From Bacteroidales bacterium (GTDB lineage: Bacteria > Bacteroidota > Bacteroidia > Bacteroidales > UBA7960): 23,923 nt of DNA. The notes beneath the pieces were generated by a model. It was not told where the DNA came from. It did no database searches and saw nothing but the letters and a program-made list of their open reading frames with translations. Made by a program: the position numbers and the translations under genes. Where the stretch lies: contig SKYG01000342.1 of the NCBI GenBank assembly GCA_007128045.1, forward strand, positions 1-23,923, given 5' to 3'. Positions 23,842 to 23,923 of this stretch are shown here, piece after piece. How positions within the stretch are numbered: position 1 is the stretch's first letter; every line of letters begins with the position of its first letter.

Positions 23842-23923
23842 TGGGGGGGGAAGGATTCGAACCTCCGAAGGCTTAGCCAACAGATTTACAGTCTGCCCCA
23901 TTTGACCGCTCTGGAACCCCCCC
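23842..23923 (-). tRNA. tRNA-Tyr (GTA anticodon), 5' end at the window edge
   Basis: An 82-nt class II tRNA with a long variable arm and anticodon loop CTGTAAA. The acceptor stem is seven consecutive G-C pairs: seven G at the 5' end facing a run of C. The predicted first base is the last base of the window, so the gene appears just complete. The 3' CCA is not encoded. Confidence 0.94.

Overview
The window looks like a chromosomal segment of a member of the Bacteroidota, probably near Bacteroidales; the rank below phylum is a guess. Evidence: an RpoB of about 1270 aa and an RpoC of 1430 aa with typical Bacteroidota sequence, a DUF3467 gene directly after rpoC, start codons with no clear Shine-Dalgarno sequence, and a TTTG-N20-TATCTTTG promoter of the type used in this phylum.

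Left region (1-2000, minus strand): a 238-aa exported, probably outer-membrane protein is followed by a von Willebrand A lipoprotein that runs off the left edge. Purine region (2003-5035): guanine deaminase (+), an MTA/SAH/adenosine-type amidohydrolase (-) that overlaps it tail to tail, and a trimeric-type purine nucleoside phosphorylase (+). Together these could move nucleosides and methylation by-products to hypoxanthine and xanthine.

Mutagenesis-type region (5097-10514): a LexA-like regulator (XRE HTH plus S24 domain with Ala-Gly, Ser and Lys in autocleavage spacing) is divergent from a Y-family polymerase (dinB type) and a short DnaE. The control region between them holds a promoter and a perfect 17-bp palindrome. 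This looks like a damage-inducible translesion cassette with its own LexA-like switch. It is the most interesting unit here.

Right region (10555-23923, all minus strand): in transcription order tRNA-Tyr, tRNA-Gly, tRNA-Thr, tuf, tRNA-Trp, secE, nusG, rplK, rplA, rplJ, rplL, rpoB, rpoC and DUF3467. This is the ancient conserved translation/transcription cluster. A long hairpin lies between rplL and rpoB.

A striking pattern cuts across the middle: tandem 7- or 8-bp micro-repeats, different in sequence at most loci, lie upstream of five consecutive genes (amidohydrolase, PNP, regulator, dinB, dnaE). Four end within about 15 bp of the start codon. None was seen in the ribosomal/RNA polymerase cluster.
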